Below are positions 42,573-51,591 of a DNA stretch of 64,000 nt, piece after piece. The notes under the pieces were generated by a model. It saw nothing but the letters and a program-made list of their open reading frames with translations. It was not told the DNA's origin and searched no databases. Every line of letters starts with the position of its first letter. The stretch's first letter is position 1. Source of the DNA: Virgibacillus_R byunsanensis (GTDB lineage: Bacteria; Bacillota; Bacilli; Bacillales; Amphibacillaceae); the NCBI RefSeq assembly GCF_042675965.1, contig NZ_JBHTKJ010000073.1:104201-168200 (forward strand), in the 5' to 3' direction. A program made the translations under genes and the position numbers.

Positions 42573-43691
42573 GTGACTATTCCAATAAAACAGATAAAAT
42601 TACACAAGTTGAAGATGCGTCTAAACGATCCATTCACAACAAGCTTTGGCACATTTCAAGATAAGGAATTCTTTGTAACAGAAGCTGTAGATGATGAGGG
42701 AAATCGTGGTTTTGGCGAATCCGTAGCGTTTACAAGCCCATGGTACAGCGAGGAAACCGTGCAGACAAATTTACATGTAATGGAAGACTTCTTAATTAAA
42801 ACATTACAGGAAAATAAAATTGAGCATCCAGATGAGGTCTCTGAACTTTTCACTCCAATCAAGCGTAATAATATGGCTAAATCTGCTTTGGAAGGTGCTG
42901 TTTGGGACCTTTATGCGAAACAGAAAAACATATCCCTCGCTCAAGCTCTTGGCGGTAAAAAGACTGAAATTGACGTTGGGATCAGTATCGGCATCCAGCC
43001 TACTGTTGATGATTTACTCCAGACTATTGATCATTACGTCCAAAAAGGGTATAAACGAATCAAGATTAAAATCAAACCTGGCTGGGATATTGACGTATTA
43101 CGTGAGGTACGTAACCATTTTCCTGACACGCCAATTATGGCAGATGCTAATTCCGCATATACGCTAAAAGATATTGATCACTTAAAACAACTGGACGATT
43201 TGAATTTAACTATGATCGAACAGCCACTTGAACACGATGATATTGTTGATCATGCCAAGCTGCAAGCAGTAATGAAAACACCAATCTGTTTAGATGAAAG
43301 TATTCATTCTCTCTCAGACACCAGAAAAGCTATTCAGCTTGGCAGCTGCAAAATTATCAATATAAAAATTGGCCGAGTCGGTGGACTTACGGAAGCAAAA
43401 CGAATTCACGAATATTGTAAGGACAATGGTATTCCCGTTTGGTGTGGTGGCATGTTAGAAGCCGGAATAGGACGAGCACATAACATTGCATTAACCACGT
43501 TGCCACAATTTATTTTGCCCGGGGATACTGCAGGATCATCACGATACTGGGAAAGAGACATTATAAAGCCTGAAGTTGTCGTGCAAGATGGTGTCATTAA
43601 CGTACCAGATAAACCAGGAATCGGATACGATATCGATGATGAAGCATTAGAAAAATTTGCAGTGGATGTAAAAACATTTAATTTTAACTAA
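42573..43691 (+). CDS. Enolase-superfamily racemase (NSAR/OSBS family)
   Basis: 372 residues with the MLE-subgroup active site: the IKIKIK lysine motif (KxK), DANSAYTL (Asp), MIEQPLEHDD (Glu), CLDESI (Asp/Glu) and NIKIGRVGGLTEA (opposite lysine). This is the N-succinylamino acid racemase / o-succinylbenzoate synthase family. Because a succinyltransferase and deacylase flank it and no men genes do, NSAR (racemising N-succinyl amino acids) is far more likely than menaquinone synthesis here. AGGAGG precedes the start. Confidence 0.87.
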   Translation: MTIPIKQIKLHKLKMRLNDPFTTSFGTFQDKEFFVTEAVDDEGNRGFGESVAFTSPWYSEETVQTNLHVMEDFLIKTLQENKIEHPDEVSELFTPIKRNNMAKSALEGAVWDLYAKQKNISLAQALGGKKTEIDVGISIGIQPTVDDLLQTIDHYVQKGYKRIKIKIKPGWDIDVLREVRNHFPDTPIMADANSAYTLKDIDHLKQLDDLNLTMIEQPLEHDDIVDHAKLQAVMKTPICLDESIHSLSDTRKAIQLGSCKIINIKIGRVGGLTEAKRIHEYCKDNGIPVWCGGMLEAGIGRAHNIALTTLPQFILPGDTAGSSRYWERDIIKPEVVVQDGVINVPDKPGIGYDIDDEALEKFAVDVKTFNFN

Positions 43692-43787
43692 TACTGGTTT
43701 CCTTGGAGATGACTTCTTAAGCTTACTTCATAGAAAAACGTATATCTCTGTTTAAAATATACCTAAATTAGAAAGGAGAAATATTTT

Positions 43788-44945
43788 ATGAAGAACCTAT
43801 TCGAAGGGGCATTTGGAAGATACATTCTTCCCGCAATCATTTTACAATCTGTATTAATCGGAGGAGGTTTCGCAACTGGGCGAGAGATTGTCGAGTTTGG
43901 TGCAAAGTATGGCGCGCTTGGCTGGATTGGTGGATTAGCTATCTTCGTTGGTTTTACTGTCATGGCAATTCTTACATTTGAGTTTGCTCGAAAATTTAAA
44001 GCATACAATTATCGAACTCTATTAAAAGAACTTATTGGTCCTTTTTGGTTTTTATTTGACATTGTCTATTTATTACTTGCCATCTTAATTATCGCAATCA
44101 TGGCATCTGCAACTGGTGAAATTTTAAACAATACACTTGGTATGAATTATTGGCTTGGAGTAGGACTCATTACAGCAGTAGTTGGTGTATTGAACTTCTA
44201 TGGTAAAGGACTTATCGAACGATTTAAGACATTTGGTACATTGTCACTAATGTTTGGTTATCTCATTTTCGCGATTATGGTGATTTCAACTACATGGGAA
44301 GACGCATCCGCAGTTCTAAGCTCTGGTGATACTAGTTTCATGCCTGATAACGTCTCTATTTGGATAGTATTATGGAGTGGGATTCTATATGTAGGTTATA
44401 ACCTGGCTGTTTATCCAGCAACACTATTTACGATTGAACGTCAGCAAGCACGTAAGGAAGCAGTTATTTCCGGTATTATCGCTGGTGTATTTATGACTTT
44501 CCCTTGGTTCTTAACCTACTTTAGTCTGCTAGGACATTATCCATCTGAAGATGTATTAGGTGCTTCAGTTCCTTGGCTTGTCATGTTAAGTGATTTTCCA
44601 ACTTGGGTAATTGTCATTTTTGGAATTGTAGTAGGGTGGACGTTAATCGAAACATCTTCTGGAATGATCCATGCATTTGTTGATCGATTGGAATCCCAGA
44701 TGGAGGAGCTTGCAAATAAGTCTCTGACAGCGGCCCAAAAAGGGATTATCGCAATTGGAACACTCGTACTAGCAATGATCCTGTCACAGGTTGGAATCAT
44801 CGATCTGATTGCTGTAGGATATACTGCCTTAGCATATGCGATGATTGCTGTTTTTGCCCTACCGTTGTTGACAGTTGGTGTGTATAAGCTATTCTTTAAA
44901 CGTGAGGAAGATACTCCTGCAAAAGAAGACGCTAGTAATTTATAG
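43788..44945 (+). CDS. YkvI-type membrane transporter (APC superfamily)
   Basis: 385 residues, about ten helices. It begins YILPAIILQSVLIGGGFATGREIVEFGAKYGALGWIGGLAI, the start of the YkvI group related to the amino-acid transporter superfamily. GAAAGGAG precedes the ATG. It ends the racemase cluster and likely brings in the D-amino acid or the N-acyl substrate. The terminator follows at once. Confidence 0.85.
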   Translation: MKNLFEGAFGRYILPAIILQSVLIGGGFATGREIVEFGAKYGALGWIGGLAIFVGFTVMAILTFEFARKFKAYNYRTLLKELIGPFWFLFDIVYLLLAILIIAIMASATGEILNNTLGMNYWLGVGLITAVVGVLNFYGKGLIERFKTFGTLSLMFGYLIFAIMVISTTWEDASAVLSSGDTSFMPDNVSIWIVLWSGILYVGYNLAVYPATLFTIERQQARKEAVISGIIAGVFMTFPWFLTYFSLLGHYPSEDVLGASVPWLVMLSDFPTWVIVIFGIVVGWTLIETSSGMIHAFVDRLESQMEELANKSLTAAQKGIIAIGTLVLAMILSQVGIIDLIAVGYTALAYAMIAVFALPLLTVGVYKLFFKREEDTPAKEDASNL

Positions 44946-44955
44946 AGATTTGATT

Positions 44956-44990
44956 AGAACCCTGCACATTAATGTGCAGGGTTCTTTGAT
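44956..44990 (+). terminator. Terminator of the racemase/transporter cluster
   Basis: Perfect palindrome with arms AGAACCCTGCACATT and its complement (44956-44985), followed by TTTG. Confidence 0.7.
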
Positions 44991-45637
44991 GAATATAGGA
45001 TAGAACGACGCTTCTTTTCAGCTCACTTTTTTTACAAGATTGTTTTTGTAGAGTTTGTTGCCTTTTGAGAGAATAGATATAAACTCTGACGTAACTTACC
45101 GCTCTGGAAATACACTTCGCGCACCAGTGAGCTTCTTCATGCTGACGCATTTTTAGAATCACACCTATACCTTTCCTCCCGCTGTCATCCATGTATCGCA
45201 AAAACAGCTACACACCAGAAATACACGAAGACTCCTTGAAAATACAGACCAATTTTCTGCGTGCGATGTAATGCTGCCGGAGCTTTCCTTGCCGCTGGTA
45301 TACTTGGATCCTCTATGGGCATGATCTGTCTTGAAAGGCTAAAAGCCGTTGTTTCATCAGGCAGCCAAGCCTATCATACCCACCTCTCCAAATAAAATCC
45401 TATGTTTGTTAACGTTGAAAACTATAAATACTGACTGTATATAATCCTTCTACAAAGATACAAATCTAGCATTTTTGGTAACTTTACTTACGTTGAAGAC
45501 GACGGAAAACCATACTGTATATAAGAAGCAGTTTAGTTTAAGAAGGAAATAGGATTTAAATAGAAAAGGAATAGCAATTGAGCTACTCGAATTCCCTTTG
45601 ATTAGTGATTATACTAAACCTGTTAATAAAGTTTTAT
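44991..45637. other. Gene desert with possible insertion-sequence end remnant
   Basis: No supported gene; a possible frame at 44932-45201 has no homology I recognise. Near 45369-45395 the reverse strand reads GGAGAGGTGGGTATGATAG, like the desert at 9.1 kb, with hairpin-forming AGGCT/AGCC nearby. Two copies of a motif ACTGTATATAA lie near 45426 and 45515. Not explained further. Confidence 0.3.
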
Positions 45638-45942
45638 TTATTTTACTGGACCTTTAGTGATCTCAGTAAGTTTAGAATTAATGGCAAATATCTTTGCATT
45701 TACATCTAATATTCCAAATCCAGCTAATCTTTTAGAATGCATTTCTATATATTTTCAGCTGCTTCTTTTGTTTCGAAAATATAAATTCCACCAGCTTCAT
45801 TTGTTTCGGGACTTTCTGTCCAAATTTTCCACATAAAGCCTTCTTCTTCGTTGATACTTTTCGCTAAATCAGAAAAGGCATCTGCCATTTAATCTCCGGA
45901 TGGGCCATGCATTTTAAAATCCACTTGTAATACGTATGCCAT
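45638..45942 (-). pseudogene. YdhR-family monooxygenase pseudogene
   Basis: From the ATG at 45942 (AAGGAGG upstream) the frame reads MAYVLQVDFKMHGPSGD, then a TAA stop, then MADAFSDLAKSINEEEGFMWKIWTE and EAGGIYIFETKEAAEN. A frameshift near 45750 follows, and the remainder IEMHSKRLAGFGILDVNAKIF, LTEITKGPVK reads on in another frame to a stop. So one nonsense change and one frameshift have broken a YdhR-like (putative mono-oxygenase) gene. It lies 14 bp after the DsbA-like gene. Confidence 0.75.
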
Positions 45943-45956
45943 TTTCATCCTCCTTG

Positions 45957-46886
45957 TTATTTTGTCGTTGTAAAATATAATTCACCTAGAATTTCCTTCG
46001 TTTTATAGCTGTTTGGTGATAGCTCTTTTTCAATAAAAGCATTAAGATCCAATTTCTCAACATCGTACATCACTTCAATTTCCTTCGAAAACAATAGCTT
46101 TTCCTTTTCAAGCAAGGTAGAAAAAGATGGTTGTTGTTTTGGCTTCAGTTCTTCCACATTTAAAACTTGTTTTAATCCTTCAACATAATATTCAAACGGA
46201 CGGCCTCCAACTATTTTTACGCCTTTATTTTCCTCATTGGTCATGATAATGGTAGGAAAACCTCTGGCACCTAAGCTTCTAGTAAGATCAAAATCTTCAT
46301 TCAATAATTGTTGTCCGATTGGTTGTTCAGCTTCATTTAGAATGGCTTCTCCATCAAGACCAATTTTATTTACGATTTCGATCATAACGGATTCATCTGA
46401 AATATTTTGATTGAATGCGAAAAGAGCTTCTCTTGCACGGCGTAAATATTCAAATGCCAAAGCATCATTATGATTTTTTTGAATTACCTTAAATACACGA
46501 GAGGGAGGGTAGGAGGACTGAACTGGATTATCTATCATCAAAGTCCCATCAATCGGCATTCTTGAATATTCTCCCACTTCCCTCCAGTGACCAGCAACAT
46601 CAGCTGGTTTATAAATGCCGTTTGCAGGATCGATTGGTCCGTCATGCCATTTTTCCAGCAAACCACCCATAACCGTATGAAAGTTAAAATAATCACCATA
46701 CTGCTCAACAAAACGACGAAGTACAGGTTCAATCGCCCAGCAATGAGAACAGATAGGATCCGTCACATAATAAAGATTAATCAATTTATTTGGTTGGTTG
46801 AAGTCAATAACCTCCATTTCCTCTCCTTCAGCTACTCCGCATACACCTGTTTCTAAATCACAAATCATATTATTATTATTTTTCAA
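45957..46886 (-). CDS. DsbA-family / YjbH-like thioredoxin-fold protein
   Basis: About 309 residues from TTG 46886, which has GGGGGG seven nt upstream; an ATG at 46901 is also in frame. The thioredoxin-type active site is YYVTDPICSHCWAIEPVLRRF (CxxC), then MGGLLEKWHDG and the cis-Pro loop GARGFPTIIM. A helical insert follows, then a C-terminal domain without clear motifs. This layout is seen in FrnE/YjbH-type oxidoreductases. No signal peptide is present. It is followed by the YdhR pseudogene and preceded by a broken FMN reductase. Confidence 0.82.
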   Translation of the reverse strand: MKNNNNMICDLETGVCGVAEGEEMEVIDFNQPNKLINLYYVTDPICSHCWAIEPVLRRFVEQYGDYFNFHTVMGGLLEKWHDGPIDPANGIYKPADVAGHWREVGEYSRMPIDGTLMIDNPVQSSYPPSRVFKVIQKNHNDALAFEYLRRAREALFAFNQNISDESVMIEIVNKIGLDGEAILNEAEQPIGQQLLNEDFDLTRSLGARGFPTIIMTNEENKGVKIVGGRPFEYYVEGLKQVLNVEELKPKQQPSFSTLLEKEKLLFSKEIEVMYDVEKLDLNAFIEKELSPNSYKTKEILGELYFTTTK

Positions 46887-46949
46887 TTCATTTCCCCCCA
46901 TTTCTATAGAATAAGCGAGGAAAAAGAAGCAAAACTCTTATCCCTTGCT

Positions 46950-47362
46950 TTAAATCATTCCTGAAATTATTTTCAATCCAGTAGACCAATCTACGACCTC
47001 ATTTAACATTGTTTGAACGGTTTCTTCATGAAATGGTGCAGGTTTAAAGGTTCTCATTTCTTCAAAATCAGTAAAAAGAATAAGCGCTGGTTGAGTTCCT
47101 ACCGTTGCAAGTTTTGGTACAGTTAGAATTAATCTCAAATGGTTAGCTGCTGTAACTCCAAGAGTAGAACCATAACTTACAATTCCTGCAGCTATATTAT
47201 TCCACTCAACATATAGATAATCGATGGCATCTTTCAACTCAGAAGTAACTGCTTTGTTATATCCCGGAGTGACAAAAACAAACCCATCAAGGTTTAATCT
47301 TTAATATCCACCAACTCAAATTCAGCCTCTGTTCTTTGATCTGCGATGGATTTTAGCCAATT
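46950..47362 (-). pseudogene. Broken NADPH-dependent FMN reductase gene
   Basis: The piece from 47237 downward (MKDAIDYLYVEWNNIAAGIVSYGSTLGVTAANHLRLIL...) is the C-terminal half of the FMN reductase family. Upstream, different frames carry FVFVTPGYNKAVTSELKDAIDYL and, ending in a stop, NWLKSIADQRTEAEFELVDIKD. About 20 N-terminal residues, including the flavodoxin-like loop, are missing, and at least one deletion breaks the frame. The former start follows AGGAGG. It is divergent from the TetR gene. Confidence 0.75.
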
Positions 47363-47477
47363 TAATTCCTCCTAAAAATGTGTATAACAAAGTATGCTTA
47401 TTAAACATCGATATGCATGCTAAGTATTTGCTTACAATTAAATTTTATAACATAATGAAAATCAACAACACCAATAG

Positions 47478-47506
47478 TTTGTTGCAAATGTTGCTTATAC
47501 AACAAA
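47478..47506 (+). promoter_or_regulatory. Candidate TetR operator
   Basis: TTTGTTG and CAACAAA form 7-bp arms 15 bp apart between the TetR gene (starts 47544) and the divergent broken reductase. A site there would fit the usual control of divergent target genes. Confidence 0.4.
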
Positions 47507-47543
47507 TTGAAGATAGTGTTTAAAAAGTAGGAGGGAGATCAAC

Positions 47544-48113
47544 ATGACTCAACCAAAGACGGATCCCCGAATTCAACGTACCCATAAATTAATCATGGAT
47601 TCTTTCATGGAACTTTCAAGTAAAAAAGAATTCAAGGATATTACCGTTAAGGATATTACAGCAGAGGCTATGATTAATCGTGCCACGTTCTATTACCATT
47701 TTGAAGATATATATGACTTATTGGAAAAGGTATTATCAGAAGTATTGTTAGTTAATTTGGATTGTGATTACTACCAAAATAACGAACTAAATGAAGAAGC
47801 GTTGGTTAGTATCTTCATAGCAATCACAAATTTCCAAAAGTCTTTATCTAATCGTTGTCATAGAGGATACGAAGATACCATTGCTCGTATTATTAGGGAA
47901 CAGCTCGAAATCGTTTTTTACAAAATGTTGTTAAAACAAAATAAAACTGAAGAGGATGAAGCTCTAAAAATTACTGCTGTCATATTAAGCTGGGGAATTT
48001 ACGGGGCTTCTGTAGAATGGAGAAGAAATAGTAATAAGATACCACCGGAAGAATTTATCAAATTAGCAATTCCTTATATAATGTCTGGGATTGATTTTGG
48101 TTCTAAAAACTAA
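47544..48113 (+). CDS. TetR/AcrR-family regulator
   Basis: 189 residues. The N-terminal HTH reads RIQRTHKLIMDSFMELSSKKEFKDITVKDITAEAMINRATFYYHFEDIYDLLEKVL. The C-terminal ligand domain is unassigned. GGAGGG precedes the ATG. It is divergent from the broken FMN reductase, DsbA-like and YdhR genes, so these were probably its targets, perhaps a redox or quinone stress unit now partly lost. Confidence 0.88.
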   Translation: MTQPKTDPRIQRTHKLIMDSFMELSSKKEFKDITVKDITAEAMINRATFYYHFEDIYDLLEKVLSEVLLVNLDCDYYQNNELNEEALVSIFIAITNFQKSLSNRCHRGYEDTIARIIREQLEIVFYKMLLKQNKTEEDEALKITAVILSWGIYGASVEWRRNSNKIPPEEFIKLAIPYIMSGIDFGSKN

Positions 48114-48418
48114 CAAGTACAAGTAAATATGTTGCAAATGAAATCATTAAATACTTCTTACTCATGTATTAATATTTGGTGGAGGTTGGAACCAGTGTAT
48201 GAATGGGTGGCATGTTTACAAATTGATTCGGATATAGTTTTAAATCCTCGTAATAGTGACATCGCATATAACATTGTGAAAGAATCCACTTAAACTATTT
48301 GGTACAAGAGTTTAAGTAGATATTGTGAATTCCCGCCTGCTCTTATTGAGTGAACGCAGTAGTATATTTCAATAAGAGGAAGAGGTAATTCGAAAATCAA
48401 AATAAGAGGTTTAAGAAT
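48114..48418. other. Gene-poor interval
   Basis: A GTG at 48195 with GGAGG upstream opens a 32-codon frame (VYEWVACLQIDSDIVLNPRN...) of no known family. A 10-bp stem CTCTTATTGA/TCAATAAGAG (about 48339-48380) precedes the next small gene. Nothing else seen. Confidence 0.25.
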
Positions 48419-48625
48419 GTGTCCAGGCAAACTGTTAAGGCTTTATTTGTAGTTTCGCTGATTTTAATAGTAATAGGCTATACAATTCTATATGCAATTG
48501 TTTTCACAATAGGAATTTATATATTCATTCCGATACTAGCTGTTTTTTTAGTAAGAAAAACATTTATATTTGTTCAAGCTAAAACTAACCTTCCTACTTG
48601 CGTTCAAGGATGTAAGAGTTTTTAA
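48419..48625 (+). CDS. Small membrane protein
   Basis: 68 residues: two hydrophobic stretches (ALFVVSLILIVIGYTILYAIVF and TIGIYIFIPILAVFLV), then a short basic tail with two Cys. The GTG start has GAGG nine nt upstream, and a terminator follows at once. Not recognised. Confidence 0.5.
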   Translation: MSRQTVKALFVVSLILIVIGYTILYAIVFTIGIYIFIPILAVFLVRKTFIFVQAKTNLPTCVQGCKSF

Positions 48626-48628
48626 AAA

Positions 48629-48658
48629 AGGGCGATCATCAATTTGATCGTCTTTTCT
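48629..48658 (+). terminator. Terminator after small membrane protein
   Basis: CGATCA/TGATCG stem (48633-48638 with 48645-48650), then TCTTTTCTT. Confidence 0.6.
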
Positions 48659-48788
48659 TATCGGAAAATTCAATAGTGAATTTGGAATATTATGTTAGTG
48701 TTAAAGTATGGAGATATCGAACTAACAAAATAGTTCAACTAAGGATAAACTATATTAAGTAGATTTGTTAATAAAAAGGAGAACCTTT

Positions 48789-49430
48789 ATGAAAATACAA
48801 AACAGAATGCCAAAGACTGATGATAGAACACATTTAAACTTAGTTGAAAACGAATGGTTTCCAATGAAGGAGCCTAAAAGTTTGGGTATGTCTATTCTAT
48901 TATCCATTCCTTTAATGATTTTAAATGCACTTATTACCATAGGTATGATAAATACTTTCTCAACTATTTCTTTAAATGAATTTGGTCTAACCTCTGATTC
49001 CATATCAATAACACTTAATTTGGGTGTAATTATCTGGATATTTTTACTTTTAGTTATTCACGAACTATTCCATTTGGTGTTTATTCCCAACTTCATTAAA
49101 TCACAAAAAATATTTATTGGCCTTACTCTGTTTGGTGGTTATGTACTAACGGAAGAAAAAATATCCAAATCAAGATATATACTGGTTACGATGGCTCCTT
49201 TTATTATAATATCAATTCTCTTACCAATCACACTAAGTCTTTTAGGAATCCTAACACCTACACTCAAAGCCTTAATACTACTTAATTCTATGGCATCTTC
49301 TGTAGATATACTAAATCTCATTCTTTTATTAACACAAGTGCCGAAAGAAACAGTTTTAATAAATAATGGAACGAAGACCTATTGGAAATACAAACAGAAC
49401 GATAAGTATAATGAAACTACAGCATATTAA
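48789..49430 (+). CDS. DUF3267 membrane zinc-metallopeptidase-like protein
   Basis: 213 residues from the ATG at 48789 (AAAAGGAG upstream). Four to five membrane segments; the second half of helix 2 carries IHELFHLVFIPNF, an HExxH zinc motif as in DUF3267/site-2-like proteases. The family is common in Bacillus. The substrate is unknown. Confidence 0.82.
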   Translation: MKIQNRMPKTDDRTHLNLVENEWFPMKEPKSLGMSILLSIPLMILNALITIGMINTFSTISLNEFGLTSDSISITLNLGVIIWIFLLLVIHELFHLVFIPNFIKSQKIFIGLTLFGGYVLTEEKISKSRYILVTMAPFIIISILLPITLSLLGILTPTLKALILLNSMASSVDILNLILLLTQVPKETVLINNGTKTYWKYKQNDKYNETTAY

Positions 49431-49525
49431 GTTTACAGCCCAGACTTATTAAAGTAACTGGTAGAAGAGTTGAAGAAACTTAAATTTTATTCGACATATT
49501 TATTTGCAATTAGAGGGGGACAACA

Positions 49526-49711
49526 ATAGGGTTTATAATAACTTTCTTTAGTATTTGTTTGTGTAGCTTTTTAATTGCTAGGTTATTTAGCTTATCTGGT
49601 CGTAAATGGAGTCAGTCCCTTTGGTAAAATGATTTAGTTATTTGTTTAGCCCAAGCTCTGGTTATTACTCTTATATTTGTATTTTTCTTTTCTTTTCATA
49701 CTAATAATTAA
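49526..49711 (+). pseudogene. Small two-helix membrane protein gene, start lost and nonsense
   Basis: GAGGGGG is followed by ATA where an ATG would be expected. The frame then reads GFIITFFSICLCSFLIARLFSLSGRKWSQSLW, a TAA, and NDLVICLAQALVITLIFVFFFSFHTNN before the true stop. It looks like a 61-codon gene with a start-codon mutation and an internal stop. Confidence 0.45.
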
Positions 49712-49773
49712 AAGACTTCCATTGTGCTAACGGGGGCTTAGTTTAAATAAGCATTTGAAAATAAATAGAAGTA

Positions 49774-49805
49774 AAATCTCAGTTCAGTGAACTGAGATTT
49801 TTTAT
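49774..49805. terminator. Terminator near ppaC
   Basis: Perfect 13-bp stem AAATCTCAGTTCA/TGAACTGAGATTT (49774-49786 with 49788-49800) followed by T-run on the + strand. Confidence 0.7.
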
Positions 49806-49923
49806 TATTAATTATAAATATCACTACAAATACGATACAAATAGTTATACAAATTTAGTTGCATTTTAAAGTGTACTTCTGTGTTTTGTGATAGCAAACG
49901 GAACCCGTTACCCTTACTAGGGA

Positions 49924-50853
49924 CTATTTTGTGAATTCTTCAGTTAATACTGTAACGATTTGTTTTTTACGGGAAACAACACCTTTTAATACTGCTCTAT
50001 TATTTTCAAGTGTTGTACCAAATGCCTTTTCAACCTTATCAGCACCAGCTCCACTTGCTAGCACTTCTGAGTCGTTGTTTAAAATATCTGTTACAACGAA
50101 TAGGAATAACTTGAGATCCTTATCTTTAATGATCTGTGCGATTTCTGTTTCAACTTCATCCTGAAATGCATAAATTTCACTTGGATCAACGGTGTTAACT
50201 TGTGCAATTTCTACTTTACTATCACCCATGGAAAATTCTTTTGCGTCCATGGATAGTAATTGTGCAACCGTTTTATCACTAAGATCTGCACCAGCCTTTA
50301 GCATTTCCAATCCGTATGTATCCAGATCAACTTCTGCTATTTCTGCGAGTTCGTGCGCCGCATCAATATCAACTTGTGTACATGTTGGCGATTTTAATAA
50401 TAAAGAATCAGATATAATCGCTGATACTAATAATCCAGCAATTTCCTTTTCAAGGGCTATACCGTTCTCTTTATACATCTTGTTAAGAATAGTTGCTGTA
50501 CATCCAACAGGCTCTGCACGAAAATAAAGTGGTTCTTTTGTTTCGAAGTTTGATACACGGTGGTGGTCAATCACTTCGATAATTCGTACGTCTTTTATGT
50601 TTTCAACGCTTTGTTGAAATTCATTATGATCTACCAAAATCACATTTTTTATATCCTCAGGTACTTTTTCAATAAACTGAGGAGCTTCTACCCCGAATTG
50701 ATCCAATGCGTACTGTGTTTCCTGACTAACTGATCCAAGTCTAGCTGGTTCAGCGTTCATTCCTAACTTATTTTTCAAGTCAGCATACGCGATAGCTGAA
50801 CAAATTGTATCCGTATCCGGATTTTTATGCCCAAAGATAAATGTCTTGTCCAT
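49924..50853 (-). CDS. ppaC: Manganese-dependent inorganic pyrophosphatase
   Basis: 309 residues, the usual size. DHH-family motifs: FGHKNPDTDTICSAIAY, ILVDHNEFQQ, EVIDHHRVSNF (metal-binding His-His), CTATILNKMY, SDSLLLKSPTCT and the C-terminal DHHA2 region (GVVSRKKQIVTVL). It hydrolyses pyrophosphate and is the main family II enzyme of Bacillus. Confidence 0.96.
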   Translation of the reverse strand: MDKTFIFGHKNPDTDTICSAIAYADLKNKLGMNAEPARLGSVSQETQYALDQFGVEAPQFIEKVPEDIKNVILVDHNEFQQSVENIKDVRIIEVIDHHRVSNFETKEPLYFRAEPVGCTATILNKMYKENGIALEKEIAGLLVSAIISDSLLLKSPTCTQVDIDAAHELAEIAEVDLDTYGLEMLKAGADLSDKTVAQLLSMDAKEFSMGDSKVEIAQVNTVDPSEIYAFQDEVETEIAQIIKDKDLKLFLFVVTDILNNDSEVLASGAGADKVEKAFGTTLENNRAVLKGVVSRKKQIVTVLTEEFTK

Positions 50854-50942
50854 GTTCCATTCTCCTTCTCATACAATTGTTTATGAAAACTAATCCACCT
50901 ACAAGATTACCATAATCGTATAAATGTTGAATAGTAATTTAC

Positions 50943-51506
50943 TTAATTAACTTGCTCAAGTGTTTCTGTAACGCCCCAGATTTTATCATAGCCATTATAG
51001 CTATTTAGCGCAATATCAAGGTCGTGAAACAAACGATGCAAATTCCGTACATTTTCTGATTTTTGTTCTTCTACAGTTTTACTAGCGAGATTTTGTATAT
51101 TTTGAAGATCGGTTAGGAGAGCGTCACTTGTTATATTTGGAATCTCTTCTTGAAGCTTTTGGTCGATCGTTTTTGCTTGTTCTACTTGTTCATTCCAATC
51201 TAGTGAACTTATTCCTCCATAACCAGTCGTATCATTATAAAAATCATGCATCTCAGAAACAAATCCTCCAATATCTTCATGATCCTTACCTACCGTATCC
51301 TGGACCTTTTCCACTTCTTCTACCGTTTCTTGTGATGCAGGCTCTTCAGTTGTTTCTTCGCTAGCTTGTTGGTCATCAGTAAACAGGTTATTAATATCAA
51401 GATCTAATACATTAACAAAAAATAAGAATGAACCTAAAGTCGTAATTAGGATAACACTTATCATTGTCCACCCAAACCATCCCATTCCAAACTTTCTTTT
51501 AGCCAA
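50943..51506 (-). CDS. Membrane-anchored protein with acidic linker
   Basis: 187 residues from TTG 51506, which has AAGGAG 8 nt upstream; a GTG at 51515 is too close to its site. One N-terminal helix (FGWTMISVILITTLGSFLFFVNVL), a Glu/Thr-rich linker (QQASEETTEEPASQETVEEVEKVQD), then a helical extracytoplasmic part (LQEEIPNITSDALLTDLQNIQNLASKTVEEQ). Not recognised. Confidence 0.7.
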   Translation of the reverse strand: MAKRKFGMGWFGWTMISVILITTLGSFLFFVNVLDLDINNLFTDDQQASEETTEEPASQETVEEVEKVQDTVGKDHEDIGGFVSEMHDFYNDTTGYGGISSLDWNEQVEQAKTIDQKLQEEIPNITSDALLTDLQNIQNLASKTVEEQKSENVRNLHRLFHDLDIALNSYNGYDKIWGVTETLEQVN

Positions 51507-51591
51507 AAAAGACACTCCTTATGTTATTGTCTGTTTTTAGTATAACAAAATGTATATACATTTTATTGTATAGGGATTATCAGCACCGGAT

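Noticed and set aside
42573..43691. Menaquinone o-succinylbenzoate synthase (menC) for the enolase-superfamily gene
   Set aside because: No other men genes are nearby, while the flanking GNAT and M20 genes fit the NSAR route. Dual activity is possible, so only the family is named.
44932..45201. 89-codon frame downstream of the YkvI-type gene (reverse strand)
   Set aside because: It runs through the perfect terminator palindrome and lacks a clear ribosome binding site or known motif.
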